From contig JAAXIA010000175.1 in the NCBI GenBank assembly GCA_012270595.1, positions 1 to 13,375 of the forward strand: DNA of 13,375 nucleotides, in the 5' to 3' direction. The translations under genes and the position numbers were made by a program. The notes below the pieces were generated by a model. It had not been told where the DNA came from and did not search any database. It was given only the letters and a program-made list of their open reading frames with translations. This document shows, piece by piece, positions 1 through 7,429 of this stretch (the stretch's first letter is position 1; each line of letters begins with the position of its first letter). Source of the DNA: Rhodanobacteraceae bacterium. Lineage in GTDB: Bacteria; Pseudomonadota; Gammaproteobacteria; Xanthomonadales; Rhodanobacteraceae.

Positions 1-815
1 ATCAGGGGTAAGGATTGCATCTGCCCCATTGTCACCCAGTGTGTACCAAACAGGTAGCCCAGTTGAGAATCGGGCATGCGTACAAATTCCACCAAACAGC
101 GCAGCACACCATACATCAAGGCAAACAGGCCGGAAACCAGGTAACGCGGTCGAGGCTTACATGAAACCCACCATAACACCACGAAGATCAAAACGCCCTC
201 CAGAGCCAATTCATACAACTGTGACGGATGACGTGGCAAACCGCCATAACGCAACATGATCTGGGTCCAGACCGGATGCTGGGCGACATAGGCCAGATCT
301 TCACTTCGTGCAGCGGGGAAAATCATCGCCCACGGTACATGACCTGGCTTGCCCCACAATTCGCCGTTAATGAAGTTACCCAGACGCCCCAGCCCCAGGC
401 CGATGGGAGTCAAGGGCGCGACAAAATCCAGCGTGTCGAAGAAATGCAGCTTATGCCGATATGACCACCACAGCACCATCGCCATAACCCCGAGCATGCC
501 GCCGTGGAAACTCATGCCACCATCCCAAACCTTGAACAAAACCAGCGGAGTAGTCCATATCCAGCGCAGCCCACCTGCGTAGTAGAACAGCATATACCAA
601 ATACGACCACCAATAATCACACCGAGCATGCCATAGAAAAACAGGTCACTGAGCGCATCGGCAGCTACCGGCAAACGTCCGCGCCGGTGGCGATATTGAC
701 CAAGCGTCATCGCGCAAAGAAAGGCGAACAAATACATCAGCCCGTACCAGTGCACCGATAAAGGGCCAAGGTGGAAAGCTACCGGATTAAAGTGAACAAC
801 ATAGGGTGGTAACAT
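1..815 (-). CDS. lgt: Prolipoprotein diacylglyceryl transferase, 3' end cut by the window edge
   Basis: Lgt transfers diacylglycerol from phosphatidylglycerol to the lipobox cysteine of prolipoproteins in the inner membrane, the first step of lipoprotein maturation. The reading frame starts with ATG at 815 (MLPPYVVHFNPVAFHLGPLS) and stays open to position 3, giving 271 visible residues of a protein usually about 260-290 long, so only a short C-terminal tail is missing. Visible hallmarks are Tyr26, GGMSFHGG with His104, the Lgt signature GRLGNFINGELWG with Arg144, PRHPSQLYE near 195-202, Arg239 in YGVLRCLVEFVR, and the late segment HWVTMGQMQSLP. Several hydrophobic membrane spans separate these motifs. 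All residues known to matter in the E. coli enzyme appear present. The ribosome-binding site is weak. The gene diverges from the DUF481 gene at 1032 across about 216 bp. Identification is secure. Confidence 0.96.
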   Translation of the reverse strand, partial: MLPPYVVHFNPVAFHLGPLSVHWYGLMYLFAFLCAMTLGQYRHRRGRLPVAADALSDLFFYGMLGVIIGGRIWYMLFYYAGGLRWIWTTPLVLFKVWDGGMSFHGGMLGVMAMVLWWSYRHKLHFFDTLDFVAPLTPIGLGLGRLGNFINGELWGKPGHVPWAMIFPAARSEDLAYVAQHPVWTQIMLRYGGLPRHPSQLYELALEGVLIFVVLWWVSCKPRPRYLVSGLFALMYGVLRCLVEFVRMPDSQLGYLFGTHWVTMGQMQSLPL

Positions 816-1031
816 GGGAAATCCAGACAGCACAAGGGAAACACCGTAAAGATTGTAACGACAAGCAAGCGCAGCAGTAACAAAAAAGTATTACACTGCT
901 CCATTGAGATCGATTCAATCCTTAAGGCTGAGTGGTAACATTTTCCCTTATCTGGGAAACAGGGAAAAGCAAAGTCAGCCCTCCATCGTTACCGAGCATC
1001 TTCTTTTCCACCCAGCTCCCGTCACGACGCC
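816..1031. promoter_or_regulatory. Divergent intergenic region between lgt and the DUF481 gene
   Basis: This 216 bp stretch must carry the 5' regions of two divergent genes. A perfect 6 bp inverted repeat, TTTCCC at 942-947 and GGGAAA at 954-959 with a 6 nt spacer, is the only clear structure. I do not see a strong sigma-70 promoter on either strand, so the regulatory assignment is positional only. Confidence 0.35.
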
Positions 1032-1838
1032 TTGAAGATCACGAAAAAAAAACTGTGTGCCGGTCTACTTCCCGTTCTCATCATAGGCCTTGCTACCCAG
1101 ACCAGGGCTGCGTCAGGGAATAGTCGGTGGACGGGTTCGGGAGAACTGGGCTTTTCCTCGACAACCGGTAATGCCCATACGCAGAACCTGGACGCCAAAC
1201 TTGGCCTGAGTCAGGAAACGGCCCAGTGGAGAAACAGTTTTTTTCTGGTTGTGACACGCGCCACAAATCAGGAGAAAGTTATCAATCCCGATGGCAGCAC
1301 CGATAAAAAATACAACACTACAGCCAACCGTTACGTCCTTGGCACATCCGAGGGGTACAAGCTTGATCCGCGCAGCTATGTGGTCAGTGCGCTCCGTTAC
1401 GCACATGACGATTTTGGCTCTAACCGCTGGCAAGCGGTCTTTTCCGTCGGCTACGGCTATACTGCACTTAAAACACAGCGCAACGGGTTATCATTTGAAG
1501 TTGGTCCCGGTTTCAAGCAGTACAAACCCGCCGACACCAAGGTCAAGGTAGACGGCCAGAGTGTGCTTTACAAACAAAGACGCCAGGCCGAGGCCGTGAT
1601 ACGCGGCTTGCTCCACTACAGCCACCGGTTAAATGCCAATACCACACTCGAAAACACTTTTCTGACGGAAGCAGGCTCCAAAGACAAGTATTTTCAAAAT
1701 GATGCCAGTCTCGCCGTCAGCGTGACCCGGAAGCTGCTACTGAAGGTAGGTTATGAGGTACGTCACCACAGTTTTGTGTTGCCTGGTGCCAAGAAAACCG
1801 ACACCTTGACAACCACCAATCTCGCCTATAAATTCTAG
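1032..1838 (+). CDS. DUF481 (YdiY-like) outer-membrane beta-barrel protein, TTG start
   Basis: The 268-residue product has a basic N-terminus (KITKKK), a hydrophobic core (residues 8-21) and a plausible signal peptidase I site after TRA at residue 26. The mature part is rich in alternating beta strands such as WTGSGELGFSSTTGNAHTQN, RYVLGTSEGYKLDPRSYVVS and VSVTRKLLLKVGYEVRHHSF, and ends in NLAYKF. A terminal phenylalanine is the usual outer-membrane insertion signal. GELGFSSTTGN is typical of the DUF481 family ('putative salt-induced outer membrane protein'). The frame is open from 939 but contains no ATG or GTG before TTG at 1032, which sits directly before the signal peptide, so TTG is chosen although no good Shine-Dalgarno sequence precedes it. 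Nine adenines at 1044-1052 lie just inside the gene. The molecular function of the family is not established; a small channel or structural role is a guess. Confidence 0.85.
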   Translation: MKITKKKLCAGLLPVLIIGLATQTRAASGNSRWTGSGELGFSSTTGNAHTQNLDAKLGLSQETAQWRNSFFLVVTRATNQEKVINPDGSTDKKYNTTANRYVLGTSEGYKLDPRSYVVSALRYAHDDFGSNRWQAVFSVGYGYTALKTQRNGLSFEVGPGFKQYKPADTKVKVDGQSVLYKQRRQAEAVIRGLLHYSHRLNANTTLENTFLTEAGSKDKYFQNDASLAVSVTRKLLLKVGYEVRHHSFVLPGAKKTDTLTTTNLAYKF

Positions 1839-1941
1839 ATAAATCAGCAAGATGGGGGTACGCCCTTGGCTTTAAGAGACTGTTCACGATCTGTGCAAGA
1901 GCCTGGATAGATTCATCGCAAGATTTATACCCATAAGGCTA

Positions 1942-2115
1942 TTATCGAATTTGAACTGCCTCCCAAAATAAAGCCGCGTTCTTTGCGTCACGTGATGCAA
2001 GATCGCTCCAGCGCTTGAGATACCAACAATAGGCTTTCAACAAGATGCCTGACCAGAAAACAATCAATAACCACACTGCACACAAATATGATATAAACAT
2101 GGCTGTGAGCGCCAT
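1942..2115 (-). CDS. Small single-span membrane protein, 57 aa, unrecognised
   Basis: An ATG at 2115 opens a frame of 57 codons ending in TAA at 1942-1944. Residues about 3-26 form one hydrophobic, aromatic-rich membrane segment (TAMFISYLCAVWLLIVFW and following). It is followed by a basic, amphipathic tail containing LLKAYCWYLKRW, SRDAKNAALFWEAV and the end QIR. Lys and Arg after the span predict N-out, C-in topology by the positive-inside rule. A GGGG purine stretch lies a few bases before the ATG but is not a classical ribosome-binding site. The gene lies 127 bp downstream of hemC on the same strand and converges on the DUF481 gene. The tryptophan and tyrosine content and the clean membrane span argue against chance, but codon count alone does not prove it. 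I recognise no family. It occupies most of the otherwise gene-free 1839-2242 interval; the rest holds nothing I can identify. Confidence 0.5.
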   Translation of the reverse strand: MALTAMFISYLCAVWLLIVFWSGILLKAYCWYLKRWSDLASRDAKNAALFWEAVQIR

Positions 2116-2242
2116 AAACCCCGTGGGAAAGTCGCTAAAACCAGCGTTCTCTCATCCGACTGTTTTCCAGTTTTTGGACGAAATGCGGAGCGCGCTTTTA
2201 GCGCTTTCTGAGCTTGGATTTAAGGTGGAAAAACAAAAAAGC

Positions 2243-3160
2243 TTAACCAGGAAGCAAGACACCCGCGCCTTGATCCAATAACCGCTGGGCCACCTTCCGT
2301 CCCAATGCCTCGGGGTCGTCACGTGACTGGCTGGCACTGGCCATAAACAACCGGCCACTGCTCGCATCGCCCACCATACCGTATAAATGCAACCGGTGTT
2401 CACCCACTTTGCACCAGGCGCCAATCGGCACGCTGCAGCTCCCCCCCAGTGCCTGGCTCATGGCCCGCTCGGCACTTACCGCGGTGCAAGTATTCACATC
2501 GTTAAGGACTGCCAAAAGCTTCAGCACATCATGACGTTCGGCAGCCGCTTCCAGCGCAATCGCCGCCTGCCCTGGCGCAGGCAACCAATGCGGCACAGTC
2601 AATTTGCAACCAATGCGATGCCCAAGATGCAGCCGTTCCAGTCCCGCGCAGGCGAGGATGATGGCATCAAGGTCACCACTATCCAGGCGTGCCAGACGGG
2701 TGTTCACATTGCCGCGCAGATCGTGCAGCTCAAGATCATTACGTAATGCACGCAATTGTGCCTGTCGTCGCAGCGAGGATGAGCCTACGCACGCACCAAC
2801 TGGGAGTCCCGCAAGTTCGCCATAATGATTGCTGACCAGAGCGTCTGACACATCTGCTCGCGGCAAGATGGCTGGCAAAATGAAACCAGGCGTCAAATTT
2901 ACTGGCACGTCTTTGAGCGAATGCACGGCAAGTTCGGCGCGATCCTCCAGCAGTGCGACTTCCAGTTCCTTAAGGAACAATCCCTTGCCACCGATGCTAG
3001 CAAGCGGTTGATCAAGTATGCGGTCGCCGCGCGTACTCATCGGGACCAGTTCTACACGCAGTTCCCGATAGACAGCACGTAACATTGATGCCACATGCTC
3101 GGCCTGCCACAGAGCAAGTGCACTCTGGCGGGTAGCAATACGCAAAGTGCCAGGTGACAC
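2243..3160 (-). CDS. hemC: Hydroxymethylbilane synthase (porphobilinogen deaminase)
   Basis: HemC polymerises four porphobilinogen molecules into hydroxymethylbilane in the cytosol, an early step to uroporphyrinogen III and haem. The start is GTG at 3160, preceded by a strong GGAGGT ribosome-binding site at close spacing. The 305 residues match the family length. Visible motifs are [14 protein letters not shown] near the N-terminus (Arg11), GGKGLF around Lys59, HSLKDVP with the catalytic Asp84, [10 protein letters not shown] (Arg131, Arg132), [13 protein letters not shown] (Arg149, Arg155) and [12 protein letters not shown] with Cys242, which carries the dipyrromethane cofactor. Key positions carry the same numbers as in E. 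coli HemC. In many gammaproteobacteria hemC is followed by hemD; here no hemD is seen downstream, only a 57-residue membrane protein and then a convergent gene. The upstream neighbour on the same strand is 414 bp away, so hemC probably has its own promoter. Confidence 0.97.
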   Translation of the reverse strand: MSPGTLRIATRQSALALWQAEHVASMLRAVYRELRVELVPMSTRGDRILDQPLASIGGKGLFLKELEVALLEDRAELAVHSLKDVPVNLTPGFILPAILPRADVSDALVSNHYGELAGLPVGACVGSSSLRRQAQLRALRNDLELHDLRGNVNTRLARLDSGDLDAIILACAGLERLHLGHRIGCKLTVPHWLPAPGQAAIALEAAAERHDVLKLLAVLNDVNTCTAVSAERAMSQALGGSCSVPIGAWCKVGEHRLHLYGMVGDASSGRLFMASASQSRDDPEALGRKVAQRLLDQGAGVLLPG

Positions 3161-3574
3161 GATACCTCCATGCTGGGCTGATAGCCTGTTCTCGATAAGG
3201 ATAAAGCTAAACCTACCTTTCCTTCACGGAAAGTCTGATGTCATTAAGGTTTTCTTGAGCACTGTGTGCGCGCGACGCCAGGTTACGCCGAATATGAGGT
3301 GTGGTTGCTGCATCCAGGCTACCTGCGGCGACAAGCGTGGTAACACCTAGACTTGTGGTGTATGAATGGATAGTAACCGGGCATCAGGATGCATTGTTGC
3401 CAATGTATCGCGTGCGATCCGGCCAGCGCCGACACTTCCGGCTAGCTAGCAACCCCACTGCATTCACCTAAGCAGTGCGCTTAAGACGGGTGCGGGCCAA
3501 CGTATCTCATCCATAATCAGTAAGCGCATCCTTGTCCTTCTTCTTCCAGGGCAAGTATGCCGCAAGTGGCGACC
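3161..3574. other. 414 bp gap between hemC and estB, no convincing gene
   Basis: This interval should contain the hemC promoter and leader, but no strong -35/-10 pair is apparent. A perfect hairpin, CTTTCC at 3217-3222 and GGAAAG at 3228-3233, lies about 60 bp before the hemC start. On the minus strand a 21-codon frame (3464-3529) follows an AAGGA Shine-Dalgarno sequence at 5 nt spacing. Beyond its stop, two further short open stretches in two frames give coding-like amino acid strings, but each is short enough to arise by chance. A decayed gene is possible but not shown. No terminator with a T tract is seen after estB. Confidence 0.4.
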
Positions 3575-4246
3575 TTAAGCAGAAAAACGCTGTCCCAACC
3601 AGTGGCGCAGATCACTGATTTCCTGAGTGCAGAGCGTATGCGCCATCGGATAAGAGTGCCAGTCCACACGGTAATCCAGTGCGACAAGCTGGTCATGCGC
3701 GGCACGACCTTGTGCGAGCGTCACGACGGGATCGAAGGTGCCATGCCCCTGAAAAATCGGCGTTGTCATGTTGGCTGAACTGCGCTGGATTGCCAAATCA
3801 TCGCCTAGAACCAAATAGGTCGATAGTGCCACAATGCCGGCAAGTCGGTGTGTATGCCGCAATCCAGCGGCTAGCGCAAGAGCCCCACCTTGGGAAAAAC
3901 CAGCCAGCACGATGCTCCCGTCCGGGATACCGCGCGCATTCTCGCGCGCGATCAAGGCGCTGGTTGCTGCAATGGACCGATGTATACCTGCTTCGTCCTG
4001 ACATGCGTAAAGATCAAAGTTTCTAATGTCATACCATGCGCGCATCGGCATGCCCGCGTTGAGGGTAAGCGCTTGTATTGGGGCATGGGGAAATATAAAA
4101 CGCACAGCAGGCCATGACGATGCTACCAGCTCGGGAACAATCGCCTCAAAATCATGACCATCAGCACCCAAACCATGAAACCAGATGACGTTATAACTGG
4201 GACAAGGTCCGGTTTCGTGTTCAACGACGGCGGGAATTTCAGACAT
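3575..4246 (-). CDS. estB: Carboxylesterase / phospholipase-family alpha/beta hydrolase (EstB-like)
   Basis: This 223-residue cytosolic serine hydrolase belongs to the acyl-protein thioesterase and carboxylesterase II family, which cleaves short-chain or acyl esters; the physiological substrate is usually unknown. The fold signature is complete: VIWFHGLGADGHDF near residues 20-33 (oxyanion region), FPHAPIQALTLNAGMPMRAW, the nucleophile elbow GFSQGG with Ser118, GHGTFDPVV with Asp172, and YPMAHTLCTQEI with His203. These give an intact Ser-Asp-His triad. There is no signal peptide. The ATG at 4246 matches the normal family N-terminus, although the sequence before it lacks a good ribosome-binding site. 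It is divergent from the Pr6Pr-type gene at 4392 and followed by a long gap before hemC, so it is probably transcribed alone. The family is clear; the gene name rests on resemblance to Pseudomonas EstB. Confidence 0.92.
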   Translation of the reverse strand: MSEIPAVVEHETGPCPSYNVIWFHGLGADGHDFEAIVPELVASSWPAVRFIFPHAPIQALTLNAGMPMRAWYDIRNFDLYACQDEAGIHRSIAATSALIARENARGIPDGSIVLAGFSQGGALALAAGLRHTHRLAGIVALSTYLVLGDDLAIQRSSANMTTPIFQGHGTFDPVVTLAQGRAAHDQLVALDYRVDWHSYPMAHTLCTQEISDLRHWLGQRFSA

Positions 4247-4391
4247 GGAGGCTAAATGAATTCAAGATAACGCCTTCAGTCTACTAAAGTTAAAGCCTAT
4301 ATGCTGCTGGCGACACCTTCCTGTTCCTGATCCAAGGTGGCAGGAGAAGCGTGGCATGGCGACGTAAAAAAATGGACACCCACCACTTGCA

Positions 4392-5129
4392 GTGGACGAG
4401 GCTTCCCTAAGCTACTACGATGAAGTCATGTATCGCCAAGGGACATGGCTGTTTATCTGGCAGGCACTGCGCGTGCTTGCAGCGTTTGCTGCAGTAGCGG
4501 CAATTATCAGACAGCTAGAAAATTCCCTGGCCATCGCTGCTGTTAAAGGCTGGCCAATATCCGGCGCGATCATTGATTTTTTTAGCTACTTCACAATTCT
4601 TTCCAACACCGCAGCGGCCATTACCTTGATTCTGAGTGCGATCATCGCCTGGTCAGGATGCAGAATCAACCCACGCTGGCTTGCTACACTTCTGCTATGT
4701 GTCACCACTTACATGTGGACCACTGGCATCGTCTATAACCTGCTACTGCGCGGCACTGTCTCATCACCAGATGCCTTAGTACCATGGGCAAACAACATAA
4801 AGCATGTTGCCATACCTGTTTTCTTTCTTTTTGATGCGGTTTTTGCACCCTTGAAGCGCCGTTTGCCATGGCGAAAAGTCTACATGGTCATCCTTTTTCC
4901 CATCATATGGCTCGGCTATACCATGATCCGTGGGGCGCTAGTGACGAATTACCGCAATGGTGAAACATGGTGGTATCCCTACTTCTTTTTGAACCCACAC
5001 CTTCAACGGTGGGGCTATGGTAGTGTGGCGCTGTATGTGATCGCCATTTCACTGCTGATCGCTTTACTTGCAATCATCGGCATTGGGCTAACACACTGGC
5101 GTGGAAGCGTGAAGACAGGGCACAGATAA
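4392..5129 (+). CDS. Pr6Pr-family integral membrane protein
   Basis: A 245-residue polytopic membrane protein with about six hydrophobic spans, roughly residues 18-38, 57-85, 96-118, 135-152, 160-180 and 212-236. Family-like features are the polar TM2 region FFSYFTILSN, GIVYNLLLRGT after the third span, NNIKHVAIPVFFLFDAVF with an intramembrane His, WLGYTMIRGALV, WYPYFFLNP and the late GYGSVALYVI. These match the Pr6Pr (DUF-type) family related to FAR-17a/AIG1 and TIGR02206-like proteins; the function is not established. The frame opens after a stop at 4365. GTG at 4392 is the first possible start, while ATG at 4428 (MYRQGTWLFIW) is an equally plausible alternative just before the first span. 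Neither has a strong ribosome-binding site. It is followed after about 80 bp by the propeller gene on the same strand. Confidence 0.8.
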   Translation: MDEASLSYYDEVMYRQGTWLFIWQALRVLAAFAAVAAIIRQLENSLAIAAVKGWPISGAIIDFFSYFTILSNTAAAITLILSAIIAWSGCRINPRWLATLLLCVTTYMWTTGIVYNLLLRGTVSSPDALVPWANNIKHVAIPVFFLFDAVFAPLKRRLPWRKVYMVILFPIIWLGYTMIRGALVTNYRNGETWWYPYFFLNPHLQRWGYGSVALYVIAISLLIALLAIIGIGLTHWRGSVKTGHR

Positions 5130-5210
5130 AACACGCAGCCCAATATACCGCATTATCCGTTAAGGGAACCCTGCTCGAAATGTTCCAGTTTTATCAAGAA
5201 GGTTATGTGC

Positions 5211-6176
5211 ATGGACATTGCAACGTATAGAAAGTGCATAGCAGGGTTTGTTTTCCTTGCCACTTCAACATTGCTTTCTGGGGTGATGTCATTTCCGGCC
5301 ATGGTGACGGTCAGGCCATACCGTCACCACCTCCTATCCAGGCACCAAGGAAAAACCCTTGCCTGGGGTGCCAATGGTTTTTCTGAAGGTCGTTTACCCT
5401 TCGCTGTGCGTGACGGTGTAAGCGCCATTTCTTCCGGCTGGTCGCATTCCCTTGCGCTAAGGCATGGCAAGGTCATTGCCTGGGGATATGACGCCTACGG
5501 CCAAACCGACGTGCCGAAAGAGGCGCGTTCTGGCGTGAGTGCCATTTCTGCTGGCAGATATTATTCCATGGTCCTGAAACACGGCAAAGTCATCGCCTGG
5601 GGAGATAACGGTGCAGCTCAGGCAAAGGTGCCACGGCAGGCTAAATCCGGGGTGAGCGCTATTTCTGCCGGCTGGGTCCATGCTCTGGCATTAAAGCATG
5701 GCCGCGTGATCGCTTGGGGATATAACGGCTCAGGACAGGTTACGGTACCCCGCGTGGCCAAATCCGGGGTGAGCGCTATCGCCGCTGGCTATGCGCATTC
5801 TCTGGCCTTGAAGCATGGAAGGGTGATTGCCTGGGGAAATGATTATTCGGGTCAAACAGATGTGCCCGATGCAGCCCTGTCTGGAGTAGACGCCATTGCA
5901 GCCGGTGATTATCACAGTCTGGCGCTTAAAAACGGCAAAGTTTATGCTTGGGGTTTCAACAAATATGGCCAGTGTGATGTTCCCAGAGAAGCACAATCGG
6001 GTGTGGTCGCTATTGCCGCTGGATATGGACACTCGTTAGCGCTTAAAAAAAACGGTCAGGTGATTGCCTGGGGAGACCATTCCTACAGGCAGACAAAGGT
6101 GCCGCACGCGGCCAGATCAGGAATAATGGCTATCGCTGCCGATGGAAATCATTCTTTGGCTTTGAAAAAACCATGA
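5211..6176 (+). CDS. Exported seven-repeat RCC1 / BLIP-II-like beta-propeller protein
   Basis: From the chosen start the protein has 321 residues: an N-terminal hydrophobic segment (CIAGFVFLATSTLLSGVMSF) acting as a signal peptide or anchor, then seven consecutive repeats of 39-40 residues and nothing more. Each repeat follows the pattern GKVIAWG, a variable turn, GQ..VP..A.SGV.AI.AG, then HSLALKH. Seven short repeats predict a closed seven-bladed propeller. Repeat length, register (starting at the AWG strand and ending at the LALK strand) and the aromatic residues in the AG-x-x-H loops closely resemble Streptomyces BLIP-II, a secreted beta-lactamase inhibitor; ordinary RCC1 repeats are longer. 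ATG at 5211 has AGAAGG at an 8 nt spacing; the in-frame ATG at 5205 is too close to it. The target is unknown. BLIP-II-like folds also occur in proteins without known inhibitory activity, so the role is inferred only. Confidence 0.85.
   Translation: MDIATYRKCIAGFVFLATSTLLSGVMSFPAMVTVRPYRHHLLSRHQGKTLAWGANGFSEGRLPFAVRDGVSAISSGWSHSLALRHGKVIAWGYDAYGQTDVPKEARSGVSAISAGRYYSMVLKHGKVIAWGDNGAAQAKVPRQAKSGVSAISAGWVHALALKHGRVIAWGYNGSGQVTVPRVAKSGVSAIAAGYAHSLALKHGRVIAWGNDYSGQTDVPDAALSGVDAIAAGDYHSLALKNGKVYAWGFNKYGQCDVPREAQSGVVAIAAGYGHSLALKKNGQVIAWGDHSYRQTKVPHAARSGIMAIAADGNHSLALKKP
5349..6173 (+). repeat. Seven tandem ~117 bp coding repeats of the propeller
   Basis: Repeat units begin near 5349, 5466, 5583, 5700, 5817, 5934 and 6054, a period of 117 bp for the first five and 120 bp for the last two because of one added codon each. 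The units are diverged at the DNA level but share the GC-T-GGGG (AWG) core and the SGV.AI block. They are protein repeats, not a CRISPR or satellite array, and could support unequal recombination that changes blade number. Confidence 0.9.
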
Positions 6177-6329
6177 AGCCTGTTTCGGTCATACCAGCAC
6201 CTTAATTTTTTTCCAAAGTGGCAAGCCTGCCTGAAACGAAGGTCAGCGCCTATGTGACCATGTGCACTGATCCCACCCAAAAGATCTGGCATGTGCTCAT
6301 CCATGCGCAACACACAAAGTAACGGAGCC

Positions 6330-7280
6330 ATGAACTTATCTCCCCTCCACGTACTAGCCGGCGTTTTATGCAATATGCAAGGCTGCGTATTATTGGCCCA
6401 ACGCCGACCAGAGCAACATTTAGCTGGTATGTGGGAATTCCCTGGGGGGAAAAAGCAGCCCCATGAAACAGCGCTACAAGCCCTGACACGGGAACTTGAC
6501 GAAGAGCTTGGCATCAAGATTGAGCCATCTAGTTGCCAGCCATTGCTTCGCGTGCCATGGATCGATGGCGGGCAACCGCTATGTCTGGATTCTTGGCGAG
6601 TCGGGCGCTGGCAAGGCAAGGTCAGGCCGATGGAAAATCAAGCATTGCAATGGAGCCATCTCCAGGAAGTCAATCCTGCTTCATTGATACCAGCCGACCG
6701 TAGTATTTTGCAGGCATTGCGTTTACCACCCTGCTACCCTATCACCCCCGACCAATGGCCGACCAATGCAGCCGAAACTGTTTTCCAGAAAATCCGCAAG
6801 ACCATCGAGCAAGACGCTACCTTGTTGCAATTGCGTTTGCCTAACTGGCCTGTCACAGCCGTACGTGATCTGGCCGCACGCTTGCTACCGACACTGCATA
6901 AAAAGCAGTCACAGCTACTCCTTAACGCAGACATTGCCGGTGCCCGCCAATTAGGCGTAGGGGTACACCTGCAAGCAAAACAACTCATGACATTGAACGC
7001 ACGCCCCTTAGCCTGGAACCTTCCGGTAGCCGCCAGTTGCCATAATGCCAAACAATTGGAACAGGCGGTGCATCTAAGAGCAGATTTCGCGCCCTTATCG
7101 CCACTGATGGCAACCAGAAGTCCCCCACAAGCCACACCTTTAGGCTGGGCAAACTTTCGTCTTCTAGCCGAAACTGCATCCATACCCATATACGCACTGG
7201 GTGGACTGGGTCCAAATCAGCTAAAGATCGCACAACAGGCCGGTGCACAAGGCGTGGCAGGAATCAGCGCATTCTGGTAA
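6330..7280 (+). CDS. Nudix hydrolase (MutT type) fused to a ThiE-like domain
   Basis: The 316-residue protein has two parts. Residues 1-131 form a MutT-type Nudix domain with HVLAGVLCN, AQRRPEQHLAGMWEFPGG and a complete Nudix box at 40-62 (G-x5-E-x7-REL-DEE-LGI), suited to hydrolysing oxidised nucleotides such as 8-oxo-dGTP. Residues about 135-316 resemble thiamine phosphate synthase: LLQLRLPNW, LLLNADIAGARQLGVGVHL, VAASCHNAKQLEQA, then IPIYALGGLGPNQL and AGAQGVAGISAFW at the end. Key ThiE residues look lost: the Lys after the QxR motif, the ND pair (here NAD) and the T-x-T-K diphosphate loop (here ATRS), so the domain is probably not a working TMP synthase. This fusion is known from gammaproteobacteria, often near secA. 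ATG at 6330 fits the family N-terminus and follows CGGAG; in-frame ATGs at 6291 and 6303 lack a ribosome-binding site. Confidence 0.9.
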   Translation: MNLSPLHVLAGVLCNMQGCVLLAQRRPEQHLAGMWEFPGGKKQPHETALQALTRELDEELGIKIEPSSCQPLLRVPWIDGGQPLCLDSWRVGRWQGKVRPMENQALQWSHLQEVNPASLIPADRSILQALRLPPCYPITPDQWPTNAAETVFQKIRKTIEQDATLLQLRLPNWPVTAVRDLAARLLPTLHKKQSQLLLNADIAGARQLGVGVHLQAKQLMTLNARPLAWNLPVAASCHNAKQLEQAVHLRADFAPLSPLMATRSPPQATPLGWANFRLLAETASIPIYALGGLGPNQLKIAQQAGAQGVAGISAFW

Positions 7281-7429
7281 TTAGTAAAAAAACCACACCT
7301 CACCTATTTTAATTCTATAGCCTGTTTTATTTTCGGCGTCAGGACAGACTTGCACGCCACAGTCATAATCATAATCAAGCAGTGCTGTACAATTTTAGGA
7401 ACGGCACACGAAAGAACAGGAGTTCCACC

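Noticed and set aside
1..761. Plus-strand frames opposite lgt
   Set aside because: The minus strand encodes a complete set of Lgt motifs across the whole interval.
1839..1941. Possible insertion sequence end downstream of the DUF481 gene
   Set aside because: No paired inverted repeat, target duplication or transposase remnant could be found.
2228..2245. Terminator after hemC at the T-rich stretch
   Set aside because: Only a 4 bp stem precedes the T tract, which is too weak to call.
2045..2281. Plus-strand 78-codon frame overlapping the hemC 3' end
   Set aside because: It overlaps hemC and the better-supported 57-residue minus-strand frame, and its amino acid composition shows no domain or ribosome-binding site.
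2320..2330. Another CACGTG-centred palindrome (within hemC) considered as a third parS
   Set aside because: Flanking bases do not match TGTTn/nAACA, so it fails the parS consensus.
5349..6173. Regular ~117 bp repeats considered as a CRISPR or satellite array
   Set aside because: They are in-frame protein repeats of a propeller with no unique spacers.
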